Origin: JBJEDU01 sp051872395 | GTDB lineage: Bacteria; Bacillota_I; Bacilli_A; RFN20; CAG-826 | Assembly: GCA_051872395.1 (NCBI GenBank) | Contig: JBJEDU010000018.1 | Coordinates: 1-34,697 of the forward strand | Direction of reading: 5' to 3' | DNA: 34,697 nt | Part shown: positions 7,824 through 15,463 of the stretch, piece by piece | How the letters are laid out: every line of letters begins with the position of its first letter | Numbering within the stretch: the first letter of the stretch is position 1 | The notes under the pieces: model-generated | Told to the model about the DNA's origin: nothing | Seen by the model: the letters and a program-made list of their open reading frames with translations, nothing else | Databases searched by the model: none | Position numbers and translations under genes: made by a program

Positions 7824-8675
7824 ATGGTTGATGGTTTATTATTAATTAACAAAGAAAAAGGTTGGACTAGTCGAGATGTTTGTAATAAAGTACAGCATAT
7901 TTTTCATACAAAAAAAGTTGGTCATAGTGGTACCTTGGATCCTTTCGCAGAAGGATTATTATTAGTATTAATAAATAAAGGAACAAAAATTATTCCTTTT
8001 TTAGAACATGATAATAAAGTCTATGTTGCAAAAATGACATTTCATTATGAAACAGACACTTTAGATAATACTGGTACTATAATTAATAAAACTGAACATC
8101 AAATTCCAAATATCGATGATATTAAAAAAATAATAAATGAAAAATTTATAGGTGATATAGAACAAGTTCCACCGATGTATAGTGCAATTCATTATAATGG
8201 GAAAAGATTATATGATTTAGCGAGAAAAGGTCAACAAGTTGATATAAAACCAAGAAAGATTAATATCAAAAAATTTGATATTATTGATTATGAAAACGGC
8301 ATCTTAACTTTTTTAGTTAATGTCAGTAACGGAACATATATTAGATCGATTGCTAGAGACTTAGCAAAAGAATTTTCTTGTTTTGGCTCTTTAGTGGAAC
8401 TTAAGAGAATATCGATTGGTAGTTTTGATATTAAAAATGCAAAAAAGATTGATGAAATCAATGAAAATGATATCATTTCTATCAATGATAGTTTGATTGA
8501 TTTTCCTAAATATTATATTAAAGATGAAAAATATATAATGGATGGAAAGCCATTGCATCTAGATTATAATGTATATGGAGAATATGTTTATGTATGTTCT
8601 TTAACTAATTGCCCTTTAGCAATTTATCAGCATGATAAAGATAACATTTATAGGAGTAAGAGAGGTCTATTTTAA
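7824..8675 (+). CDS. truB: tRNA pseudouridine(55) synthase TruB
   Basis: 283 residues. It makes pseudouridine 55 in the T-loop of tRNAs. Near the N-terminus are GLLLINKEKGWTSRDV and the catalytic loop KKVGHSGTLDPFAEGLL with its Asp nucleophile; later come VPPMYSAIHYNGKRLYDLAR and NVSNGTYIRSIARDLA, all classic TruB blocks. The ATG at 7824 matches the family start (MVDGLLLINK); a longer reading from TTG 7785 would begin inside the terminator hairpin. Its stop shares one base with the ribF ATG. Confidence 0.95.
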   Translation: MVDGLLLINKEKGWTSRDVCNKVQHIFHTKKVGHSGTLDPFAEGLLLVLINKGTKIIPFLEHDNKVYVAKMTFHYETDTLDNTGTIINKTEHQIPNIDDIKKIINEKFIGDIEQVPPMYSAIHYNGKRLYDLARKGQQVDIKPRKINIKKFDIIDYENGILTFLVNVSNGTYIRSIARDLAKEFSCFGSLVELKRISIGSFDIKNAKKIDEINENDIISINDSLIDFPKYYIKDEKYIMDGKPLHLDYNVYGEYVYVCSLTNCPLAIYQHDKDNIYRSKRGLF

Positions 8676-9571
8676 TGAATATTATTGAATTAAATTATAA
8701 TGAATTAAAAAATTATAATACTGATTCTTTAATATTGGGATTATTTGATGGTGTTCATCTCGGCCATCAAGAGTTAATTAAAAGAGCCAAAGAAATATCT
8801 AAAGATATATCTTTATTAACCTTCTCTAATAACTTTAAGCAATTATTATCTAATAAAATTGAATATCAAATCACTTCACTTTCAGATAAAGCTGATTATT
8901 TAAGCGAATTAGGAATTAATAATTTATTTATAATAAATGTCGATAAACAATTTTTAAATATAAGTAAAGATGATTTTATTTCTTTTTTAAAAAATAGATT
9001 AAATCCAAATGTTGTTATATGTGGAGAAGATTATACATTTGGGAATAATAAAGAAGGAACCGCTTCATATTTAAAGGATCACATTCCTACGATTATTGTT
9101 CCATTTATTCTTGATAATAACGAAAAAATTTCATCTAGAAATATTAAAGAATTAATTTCAATTGGTGAAATTGAAAATGCGAACAGATTATTAAATCATC
9201 CTTATCGAGTATCTGGTTTAGTTGTTGAAGGAAAAAGAAATGGGAGAAAAATTGAATTACCGACAGCGAATCTTGATTTAGATTTTAATTATGTATTACC
9301 AAAAGAAGGAGTTTATATTACAAAAACGATTGTCGATTTTGAATCATTTTTATCTATAACCTCTGTTTCAAAACACCCAACTATTGAAGAATTGAATAAA
9401 CCAATAATTGAAACTCATATCTTAGACTACAATCATAATATTTATGGTAAATTTATCTTCGTAGAATTTTTAAAATATATTAGGCCAATTTATAAATTTA
9501 AAGATTTAGATGAACTTAAAAAGCAAATCACAAAAGACGAAAAAGACGCAAAAAGATATTTACAACAATAA
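8675..9571 (+). CDS. ribF: Bifunctional riboflavin kinase/FAD synthetase RibF
   Basis: 298 residues, standard bifunctional length. The N-terminal adenylyltransferase half shows GLFDGVHLGHQELIKRA (HxGH nucleotide-binding motif) and VICGEDYTFGNNKEGT. The C-terminal kinase half shows HPYRVSGLVVEGKRNGRKIE then LPTANLDL and the YVLPKEGVY turn. It supplies FMN and FAD, needed in this window by the two flavoproteins at 12346 and 13781. The ISSTRIR-type motif of the first domain reads SSRNIKEL here, a mild change. One-base overlap with truB suggests coupled translation. Confidence 0.95.
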   Translation: MNIIELNYNELKNYNTDSLILGLFDGVHLGHQELIKRAKEISKDISLLTFSNNFKQLLSNKIEYQITSLSDKADYLSELGINNLFIINVDKQFLNISKDDFISFLKNRLNPNVVICGEDYTFGNNKEGTASYLKDHIPTIIVPFILDNNEKISSRNIKELISIGEIENANRLLNHPYRVSGLVVEGKRNGRKIELPTANLDLDFNYVLPKEGVYITKTIVDFESFLSITSVSKHPTIEELNKPIIETHILDYNHNIYGKFIFVEFLKYIRPIYKFKDLDELKKQITKDEKDAKRYLQQ

Positions 9572-9587
9572 ATGGTTTAGGTATTAT
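9559..9587 (+). promoter_or_regulatory. Promoter for rpsO overlapping the end of ribF
   Basis: TTTACA (9559-9564) and TATTAT (9582-9587) have a 17-base spacer; each matches the consensus at five of six bases. The -10 box lies inside the inverted repeat 9578-9594. The start would be near 9594, giving an rpsO leader of about 77 bases. Confidence 0.55.
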
Positions 9588-9670
9588 ATACCTAGCGACT
9601 TTCTTCTAGAGAAGCGAATCCTCAACGTGAATCCGGAATTAAGTTAAGTAAAAAATAGGAGGAAAAGTAA
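9578..9670 (+). promoter_or_regulatory. rpsO 5' leader, probable S15 autoregulatory RNA
   Basis: This gap between ribF and rpsO starts with the perfect hairpin TAGGTAT/ATACCTA (9578-9584 with 9588-9594) and continues with a conspicuously GC-richer, structured-looking tract (AGCGACTTTC... AGAGAAGCGAATCC... ACGTGAATCCGG) before the AGGAGG site. CTTC/GAAG around TAGA gives a small central stem. S15 proteins commonly repress their own mRNA by binding such leaders, and several different leader classes are known in Firmicutes. I could not derive one confident fold by eye. Confidence 0.55.
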
Positions 9671-9940
9671 ATGGCTTTAACAAAAGAAAAGAAAGCAGAA
9701 TTAGTTAAGAAATTTGGTAAGAATGAAAAAGATACCGGTTCTGTCGAAGTCCAAGTAGCGTTATTATCTGAACAAATTTCAAAATTAACTGAACACTTAA
9801 AAGCTAACAAAAAAGATGCATCAAGCAAACGTGGCTTAATGAAATTAGTTGGTCAACGTCGTAGTTTATTAGACTACTTAGCCCGTACTGATCGTGAAGC
9901 TTACATTCGTTTGATTGCTGAATTAGGATTAAGAAAATAA
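9671..9940 (+). CDS. rpsO: 30S ribosomal protein S15
   Basis: 89 residues, the standard length. S15 binds the central domain of 16S rRNA early in assembly. The family sequence is complete: FGKNEKDTGSVEVQVALLSE, then ISKLTEHLKANKKDASSKRG and LMKLVGQRRSLLDYLARTD. A strong AGGAGG lies before the ATG. It stands as its own unit with promoter and leader upstream and a terminator downstream, ahead of pnp as in most bacteria. Confidence 0.98.
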   Translation: MALTKEKKAELVKKFGKNEKDTGSVEVQVALLSEQISKLTEHLKANKKDASSKRGLMKLVGQRRSLLDYLARTDREAYIRLIAELGLRK

Positions 9941-9952
9941 TTCAATAAAATT

Positions 9953-9975
9953 CGCCTCGTAATGAGGCGTTTTTA
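9953..9975 (+). terminator. Intrinsic terminator after rpsO
   Basis: CGCCTC (9953-9958) pairs with GAGGCG (9964-9969) around GTAAT, followed by TTTTTA. A clear strong hairpin 12 bases after the rpsO stop. Confidence 0.85.
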
Positions 9976-10012
9976 TTTAAACATTTTTATGTTTAAATTG
10001 TTGTGTTATAAT
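9976..10012 (+). promoter_or_regulatory. pnp promoter with extended -10 and an inverted repeat over the -35 position
   Basis: TGTTATAAT (10004-10012) is an extended -10 box (TG, one base, TATAAT). No good -35 is seen, which fits an extended -10 promoter. The perfect inverted repeat TTTAAACAT/ATGTTTAAA (9976-9984 and 9989-9997, loop TTTT) covers the place where a -35 box would be. It could be an operator or simply AT-rich chance. Confidence 0.55.
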
Positions 10013-10046
10013 TAGACTTGTATATTTAAGAAAGAGAGATTTATAG

Positions 10047-12251
10047 ATGAAAAAAGTATTCGAATTAGATTTCGAAGGAAAGAAATTTGTAGTAGAGACT
10101 GGTGAAATTGCCAAACAAGCAGATGGGGCAGTTTTAGTTAGAATAAATGAAACAGTCGTTCTTTCCACAGTTTGTGCTTCTGATCAACCAAAAGAAGGCG
10201 ATTTTTTCCCTCTCACAGTCGCGTATGAAGAAAAACAATACGCTGTTGGAAAAATTCCAGGTTCTTTTTTAAGAAGAGAAGGAAAAGCAGGCGAACATGC
10301 AACATTGACCGCAAGATTAATTGATAGACCAATTCGTCCAATGTTTTCTGAAGGTTTTAGAAATGAAGTACAAATTATTAACACTGTTATGAGTGTTGAC
10401 CAAGATTGTACCCCAGAGATGACTGCGATGTTGGGTTCAAGTTTAGCGTTAGGAATTTCAGACATTCCTTTTGATGGTCCTATCGCTGGAGTTTATGTTG
10501 GTAGAATCGATGGAAAATTTATTATTAACCCAACCGTTGAAGAAAAAGAAAAGAGCGATATTAATGTCGCTGTTGCCGGTACTAAAGACGCTATTAACAT
10601 GGTGGAAGCTGGTGCTGACCAAGTTAATGAAGAAGAAATGCTTGATGCTTTAATGTTTGGTCATGAAGCTATTAAAAAATTATGTGCATGGCAAGAAGAA
10701 ATTATTAAAGAAGTCGGTAAAGAAAAACGTGTTATTGAATTATATAAATGTGATCCGGTAATCGAAAAAGATGTTACTGATAGAGCGAAAGAAAGATTAA
10801 TCAAAGCTATTTCAATTTTTGATAAATTAGAACGTCAAGATGCAATTGATGCAATCGAAAATGAAATTATAAATGATTATGATACTAGAAAATATGAAGA
10901 TGAAAAGACTCATCAAAAATCAGTATCAATGGTTAAAGAAACTTTAGAAAAATTAGTCGCTGAAGAAGTCAGAAGATTAATTACTGAAGAAAAAATTAGA
11001 CCAGATGGAAGAAAAGTTGATGAAATTCGTCCATTAAATGCTCAAATTGACTTATTACCACGCGCTCATGGTAGTGCAATGTTTACTCGTGGTCAAACAC
11101 AAGTTATTTCCGTTACTACTTTAGGTGCTACAAGTGATGAACAAATTATAGATAATTTGACTAATGAAGATTCTAAGAGATGGATGCATCATTATAACTT
11201 CCCTCCATTTTCTGTTGGAGAAGTTGGAAGAATGGGTTCACCTGGAAGAAGAGAAATTGGTCATGGTGCTTTAGGTGAAAGAGCTTTATCTTACGTTATT
11301 CCAAGCGAAGAAGAATTCCCTTATACAATTAGAACTGTTAGTGAAGTTGTAGAAAGTAATGGTTCTTCAAGCCAAGCTTCTATTTGTGCAGCGTGTATGT
11401 CATTAATGGCTGCTGGTGTTCCTATTAAAGCTATGGTTTCTGGTATTGCAATGGGATTAATTTCTTCAGGACCACTCGATGGAAAACATCCTTATACAAT
11501 ATTGACTGATATTCAAGGCTTAGAAGACCATTTTGGTGATATGGACTTTAAAGTTGCCGGTACTGAAAAAGGTATTACCGCTTTACAAATGGATATTAAA
11601 ATTAAAGGTGTTACCAAAGAAGTATTACACGAAGCTTTAATGCAAGCACATGAAGCGAGAGCAAAAATTAGAGAAGTTATGAAAGGCGCTATTAGTGAAC
11701 CTCGTTCAGATGTTTCTAAATATGCTCCAAAAATGGATACATTTAATATTGACCCAGATAAAATTAGAGAAGTTATCGGTACTGGCGGAAAAGTTATCAA
11801 TGACATTATTGCTAAATGCGATAATGTTAAAATCGATATTGATGATGATGGCAAAGTTACAATTTACCACATGGATCGTGAAATCATTAACAAAGCTAAA
11901 AATATGATTCTCGACATTGTTAGAGAAGCAAAAATTGGTGAAGAATTTGTTGGTGAAGTCACCAGAGTAGAAGATTATGGGGCTTTCGTAAAATTATTCG
12001 GTAATGTCGAAGGTTTATGTCATGTTTCTCGTTTAGGATGGGGATATGTCAACTCGGCGAATGATGTTTGTAAAGTTGGCGATACATTAAAAGTTAGAGT
12101 TATTGAAATTGATGAAAAAGGAAAAGTAAAAGTTTCACATCGTGAATATACTGAAAAACCAGCAGATTTCAATAATAATGCTGAAGAAAAAATGTTCCAT
12201 TCTACTAAACCTGATAAATCAATTAAAGGTCCTAAAAAATTTAGAAAATAA
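10047..12251 (+). CDS. pnp: Polyribonucleotide nucleotidyltransferase (PNPase)
   Basis: 734 residues, normal length. PNPase degrades RNA 3' to 5' using phosphate. Domains: first RNase PH core (about 1-220; GSFLRREGKAGEHATLTARL), alpha-helical linker, second catalytic core (about 310-540; RAHGSAMFTRGQTQ, KRWMHHYNFPPFSVGE, DIQGLEDHFGDMDFKVAGT with catalytic acidic residues), KH domain (about 560-615; REVIGTGGKVINDII) and S1 domain (about 625-695; VGEVTRVEDYGAFVKLFGNV). A Lys-rich end follows. The start has AAAGAGAG upstream. With the RNase J at 15464 it represents the mRNA decay set in this window. Confidence 0.97.
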   Translation: MKKVFELDFEGKKFVVETGEIAKQADGAVLVRINETVVLSTVCASDQPKEGDFFPLTVAYEEKQYAVGKIPGSFLRREGKAGEHATLTARLIDRPIRPMFSEGFRNEVQIINTVMSVDQDCTPEMTAMLGSSLALGISDIPFDGPIAGVYVGRIDGKFIINPTVEEKEKSDINVAVAGTKDAINMVEAGADQVNEEEMLDALMFGHEAIKKLCAWQEEIIKEVGKEKRVIELYKCDPVIEKDVTDRAKERLIKAISIFDKLERQDAIDAIENEIINDYDTRKYEDEKTHQKSVSMVKETLEKLVAEEVRRLITEEKIRPDGRKVDEIRPLNAQIDLLPRAHGSAMFTRGQTQVISVTTLGATSDEQIIDNLTNEDSKRWMHHYNFPPFSVGEVGRMGSPGRREIGHGALGERALSYVIPSEEEFPYTIRTVSEVVESNGSSSQASICAACMSLMAAGVPIKAMVSGIAMGLISSGPLDGKHPYTILTDIQGLEDHFGDMDFKVAGTEKGITALQMDIKIKGVTKEVLHEALMQAHEARAKIREVMKGAISEPRSDVSKYAPKMDTFNIDPDKIREVIGTGGKVINDIIAKCDNVKIDIDDDGKVTIYHMDREIINKAKNMILDIVREAKIGEEFVGEVTRVEDYGAFVKLFGNVEGLCHVSRLGWGYVNSANDVCKVGDTLKVRVIEIDEKGKVKVSHREYTEKPADFNNNAEEKMFHSTKPDKSIKGPKKFRK

Positions 12252-12270
12252 AATTTCTAATTATTTATAA

Positions 12271-12308
12271 TAAAACACGATAATCATCAAATTATCGTGT
12301 TTTATTTT
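12271..12308 (+). terminator. Intrinsic terminator after pnp
   Basis: A 14-bp perfect stem TAAAACACGATAAT/ATTATCGTGTTTTA (12271-12284 with 12291-12304) with loop CATCAA; on the plus strand the stem itself ends in TTTT and TTTT follows the last A. Confidence 0.85.
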
Positions 12309-12311
12309 ACC

Positions 12312-12320
12312 TGTTATAGT
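12312..12320 (+). promoter_or_regulatory. Extended -10 promoter of the redox triad operon
   Basis: TGTTATAGT (12312-12320) repeats the extended -10 layout of the pnp promoter and follows the pnp terminator directly. The start would be near 12327, leaving a leader of about 19 bases with GAGGTC as the ribosome binding site. Confidence 0.5.
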
Positions 12321-12345
12321 AAAATAAAGATGAGGTCCAAATTAT

Positions 12346-13776
12346 ATGTATGATGTAATAATAATTGGTGGAGGAGTTGTTGGTGCTTTCTTGGCGCGAA
12401 ACTTATCTCGTTATAATGGAAAATTTTTAGTAATTGAAAAAGAGGGGGATGTCGGAATGGTTACTTCAATGGCTAATTCCGCGATAATTCACTCTGGATA
12501 CGACCCTTTACCAGGAACAAATAAAGCAAAATTTAATGTTTTGGGTAATAAAATGTTTTCTCAAATTGCCGAAGAATTAGATGTTTCTTTTGGACAAATT
12601 GGATCACTAACAATCGCTAATAGTGATGAAGATATATTAACCCTACAATCATTACAAAAACGTGCTAAAGAAAATGGTGTTGAAGTTGAATTAATTGATA
12701 GAGAAGAATTAAAGAAATTAGAACCAAATATTTCTGATAATTCAAAAGGTGCGTTATTAGCAAATAGTTGTGGAATAATTGATCCATTTAATCTTGTTGT
12801 TCATGCTTTTGAAAACGCTTGTGATAATGGTGTTTCTTTAGCGCTTAATGAAGAAGTTTTGGATATTAAATATGAAAATGATAATTACTATATAACTACT
12901 AATAAACGACTATTAAAATCAAAAGTTGTAATAAACGCTGCTGGTTTATATGCTGATAAAATCGCTAAGATGATAGAAGATATTACTTGGACAATTAATC
13001 CAAGAAAAGGTGAATATTATCTTTTAGATCACTATACAACTGAGCTTGTTCATCATGTTATTTTTCCACTTCCATCTAGTAAAGGAAAAGGTGTCTTAGT
13101 TTCTCCAACTACATCATTTAATTTTATTGTTGGACCTAGTAGTGAATCGGTAGAAAATAAAGATGATGTTTCGACCGATTCTTTAACCTTATCTGATATC
13201 AAAATGCAAGCAAATTTGAATATTAAAAATATTGATTATAGTCAATCAATAAGAGTGTTTGCAGGAATGAGAGCGACACCTTCAACTCACGATTTTATTA
13301 TTGAATCATCAAAAAAATATAATAGTTTCATTAATGTTGCTGGAATTGAATCTCCTGGATTAGTGTCTTCTCCTGCTATTGGGGAATATGTTATTGATAA
13401 TTTAGTAGTACCACTTTTAAATTTAGAAATTAATAAAAATTACAATCCATATGTAAAAAAATATATTCATCCATTAAAAATGAATGAAAAATTTGCTTCT
13501 GATTTTATTAAAGAACATCCAGATTACGGTAAAGTTGTGTGTTCTTGCGAAAAAGTTACCTTAGGAGAAATTAAAGATTGTTTATCAAGAAGCGTTCCTC
13601 CTAGATCAATTAAAGCAGTAAAAAAGAGAACTCGCGCTGGATTTGGAAAATGTCAAGGTGGTTTTTGTCATCCTTTAGTTTTAAAAATATTATCGGAATA
13701 TTTTAATTTAGATATGAACGAAATTATGTATCAAAGTCAAAATAGCGAAATTGTTAAAGAGAAGATTAAGGAATAA
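12346..13776 (+). CDS. FAD-dependent oxidoreductase with C-terminal BFD-like [2Fe-2S] domain (GlpA/LhgO-type, likely glycerol-3-phosphate dehydrogenase)
   Basis: 476 residues. The N-terminus carries the Rossmann FAD motif VIIGGGVVGAFLARNLSRY. A DAO-fold core follows, with VINAAGLYADKIAKM and the C-terminal FAD loop FAGMRATPSTHDFIIE...GIESPGLVSSPAIGEYV. The last part is a BFD-like iron-sulfur module with Cys399, Cys401, Cys436 and Cys441 in CxC and CxxxxC spacing. The family includes anaerobic glycerol-3-phosphate dehydrogenase and L-2-hydroxyglutarate oxidase, so the substrate is not certain. The next two genes, a second FAD oxidoreductase and DUF1667, are its usual partners in anaerobic Firmicutes and Thermotogae, often near glpK. 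This favours the glycerol-3-phosphate assignment, as a dehydrogenase passing electrons through Fe-S centres, not an oxygen-using oxidase. This last point is inference. Confidence 0.85.
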   Translation: MYDVIIIGGGVVGAFLARNLSRYNGKFLVIEKEGDVGMVTSMANSAIIHSGYDPLPGTNKAKFNVLGNKMFSQIAEELDVSFGQIGSLTIANSDEDILTLQSLQKRAKENGVEVELIDREELKKLEPNISDNSKGALLANSCGIIDPFNLVVHAFENACDNGVSLALNEEVLDIKYENDNYYITTNKRLLKSKVVINAAGLYADKIAKMIEDITWTINPRKGEYYLLDHYTTELVHHVIFPLPSSKGKGVLVSPTTSFNFIVGPSSESVENKDDVSTDSLTLSDIKMQANLNIKNIDYSQSIRVFAGMRATPSTHDFIIESSKKYNSFINVAGIESPGLVSSPAIGEYVIDNLVVPLLNLEINKNYNPYVKKYIHPLKMNEKFASDFIKEHPDYGKVVCSCEKVTLGEIKDCLSRSVPPRSIKAVKKRTRAGFGKCQGGFCHPLVLKILSEYFNLDMNEIMYQSQNSEIVKEKIKE

Positions 13777-13780
13777 TTTT

Positions 13781-15037
13781 ATGATTACATTGCATAAAGA
13801 TATAGTGATTATTGGTGGTGGAAGTGCTGGAATGGCCGCAGCACTTGAAGCCAAAAAAAGTGGAATCAATGATATATTAATCATTGAGAAAGATAACTGT
13901 TTAGGTGGTATTTTAAATCAATGTATCCATAATGGTTTTGGTCTACATGAATTTAAAGAAGAATTGACTGGTCCTGAATATTTAACAAGATTCGTTGATG
14001 AAATTGAAAAAGAACATATTGAATATTGGCTAGAAAGCACTGTTATAAAAGTTAAGAAAAATAAAGAATTGACTGTCTCAACCTCAAAGGGGTTATTTAA
14101 AATACATGCTAGAGCAATAATATTTGCAACTGGTTGTTTTGAAAGAAGTCCTGGTTCTATTTCTTTAGCAGGAACTCGACCAAGTGGAGTTATTACTGCT
14201 GGTGCAGCACAAAAATATTTAAATATATACGGATATTTAGTCGGTAAAGAAGTAGTTATTCTTGGTAGTGGTGATATCGGTTTAATCATGGCAAGACGAT
14301 TAACTTTAGAAGGGGCAAAAGTTAAATGTGTTTGTGAATTAATGCCATATTCTAATGGATTAAATAGAAATATTGTTCAATGTTTAAATGATTTTAATAT
14401 TCCTTTGTATTTATCGACAACTATCAAAGAAGTTAAGGGTAAAGATCGTGTTGAATCTGTCATTATTACAAAAGTTGATGAAAACTTAAATTTTATCGAT
14501 GGTAGCGAAGAAGAAATTAAATGTGACACTCTTCTTCTTTCTGTTGGACTTATCCCGTATTTGGGGTTGTTTAAAAACCTTGGAATTGAAGGAGATAAAA
14601 CTAGAGGATATAAAGTTAATCAATTTAATGAAACCTCATTAAGCGGTTTCTTCTCTTGTGGTAATTGTCTTCATGTTCATGATGTTGTTGATTATGTTAG
14701 TGAGGAAGCTCGACAAGCAGGTTTTGGAGCGAGTTTATACATTAAAAAATATGGACATCATTCTAAAAATATTGTCAATGTTTCATTTTCAAATGAAATT
14801 AATTATGTCGTTCCTCAACGAGTAACATATTGCCCTGATTATGATGTGACATTTAAATTTAGAGTGAAATGTCCAATTAAAGATGCTTTCGTAGTCATTT
14901 ATAAAAATGGAACAAAAGTTTATAAAGTATTTAAAAATACTTTGATTCCATCAGAAATGGTATTAATCAAAGTGAAAAAAGAATTACTTTTTGATACACA
15001 TTTAGATAGTGTAAGAATCGAAATAGAAAAAAGGTGA
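13781..15037 (+). CDS. NAD(P)/FAD-dependent oxidoreductase, partner subunit of the GlpA-like enzyme
   Basis: 418 residues. DIVIIGGGSAGMAAALEAKK binds FAD; LGGILNQCIHNGFGL is the conserved pocket loop of this subfamily; ATGCFERSPG closes the FAD domain; VVILGSGDIGLIMARRL is a second dinucleotide-binding motif, for NAD(P)H; SGFFSCGNCLHVHDVVDYV is the C-terminal FAD contact. The order resembles thioredoxin-reductase-like subunits of sarcosine oxidase and hydrogen cyanide synthase. I chose ATG 13781, four bases after the upstream stop with AAGGAA ahead; the reading from TTG 13751 overlaps the previous gene. The last 80 residues form an extra beta-rich tail. It would transfer electrons between the flavin/Fe-S protein and NAD(P). 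Confidence 0.85.
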   Translation: MITLHKDIVIIGGGSAGMAAALEAKKSGINDILIIEKDNCLGGILNQCIHNGFGLHEFKEELTGPEYLTRFVDEIEKEHIEYWLESTVIKVKKNKELTVSTSKGLFKIHARAIIFATGCFERSPGSISLAGTRPSGVITAGAAQKYLNIYGYLVGKEVVILGSGDIGLIMARRLTLEGAKVKCVCELMPYSNGLNRNIVQCLNDFNIPLYLSTTIKEVKGKDRVESVIITKVDENLNFIDGSEEEIKCDTLLLSVGLIPYLGLFKNLGIEGDKTRGYKVNQFNETSLSGFFSCGNCLHVHDVVDYVSEEARQAGFGASLYIKKYGHHSKNIVNVSFSNEINYVVPQRVTYCPDYDVTFKFRVKCPIKDAFVVIYKNGTKVYKVFKNTLIPSEMVLIKVKKELLFDTHLDSVRIEIEKR

Positions 15038-15042
15038 GTAAC

Positions 15043-15390
15043 ATGAAGAAAGAATTAATATGTATTTGTTGTCCTAGAGGATGCAAATTGATATACGATA
15101 GTGAAACTCATTCAATAAGTGGAAATTTTTGTTTAAAAGGAAAAGAATATGGTTTACAAGAAGTGAGTGCTCCTAAAAGAATGGTGACTTCATTAATGAG
15201 GGTATCTAATCGAAAAGATACAGTTGTATCTATTAAAACGAGCACCGCTATTCCAAAAGAAAAAATTTCAGAAATTTTAGAACAATTATCGAAAATTAAA
15301 GTAGAAGCACCAATAGAAATTGGGCAAATATTAATCAAAAATATCATAAATTTAAATGTTGATATAATTGCAACAAAAAGAATTAGATAA
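15043..15390 (+). CDS. DUF1667 domain protein, cysteine-rich partner of the redox operon
   Basis: 115 residues, typical of DUF1667. The N-terminus holds a cysteine cluster, ELICICCPRGCKLIYD (Cys7, Cys9, Cys10, Cys14), with another in SGNFCLKGKEYGLQE, a layout that suggests a metal or Fe-S site. The second half (VSAPKRMVTSLMRV..., IPKEKISEILEQLSKIKVEAPIEIGQ) matches the family end. I prefer ATG 15043, six bases after AAGGTGAG, to the GTG at 15034 that overlaps the upstream stop. It is the third gene of a conserved triad with two flavoproteins. No biochemical function is established that I know of; an electron-carrier subunit is likely. Confidence 0.8.
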   Translation: MKKELICICCPRGCKLIYDSETHSISGNFCLKGKEYGLQEVSAPKRMVTSLMRVSNRKDTVVSIKTSTAIPKEKISEILEQLSKIKVEAPIEIGQILIKNIINLNVDIIATKRIR

Positions 15391-15393
15391 TTC

Positions 15394-15422
15394 TTTAAAC
15401 CTTCTTTATTTATTAGTATAAT
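15394..15422 (+). promoter_or_regulatory. Promoter for the RNase J gene
   Basis: TTTAAA (15394-15399) and a perfect TATAAT (15417-15422) are 17 bases apart. The start would be near 15429, with AAGGAAGG as ribosome binding site before ATG 15464. No terminator separates it from the DUF1667 gene. Confidence 0.55.
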
Positions 15423-15463
15423 AAATTTGATAATTTTTTATATATAGTGAAAGGAAGGTATTG

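Noticed and set aside
13918..14289. 123-codon minus-strand frame inside the second FAD oxidoreductase
   Set aside because: Antisense shadow of a well-conserved flavoprotein domain.
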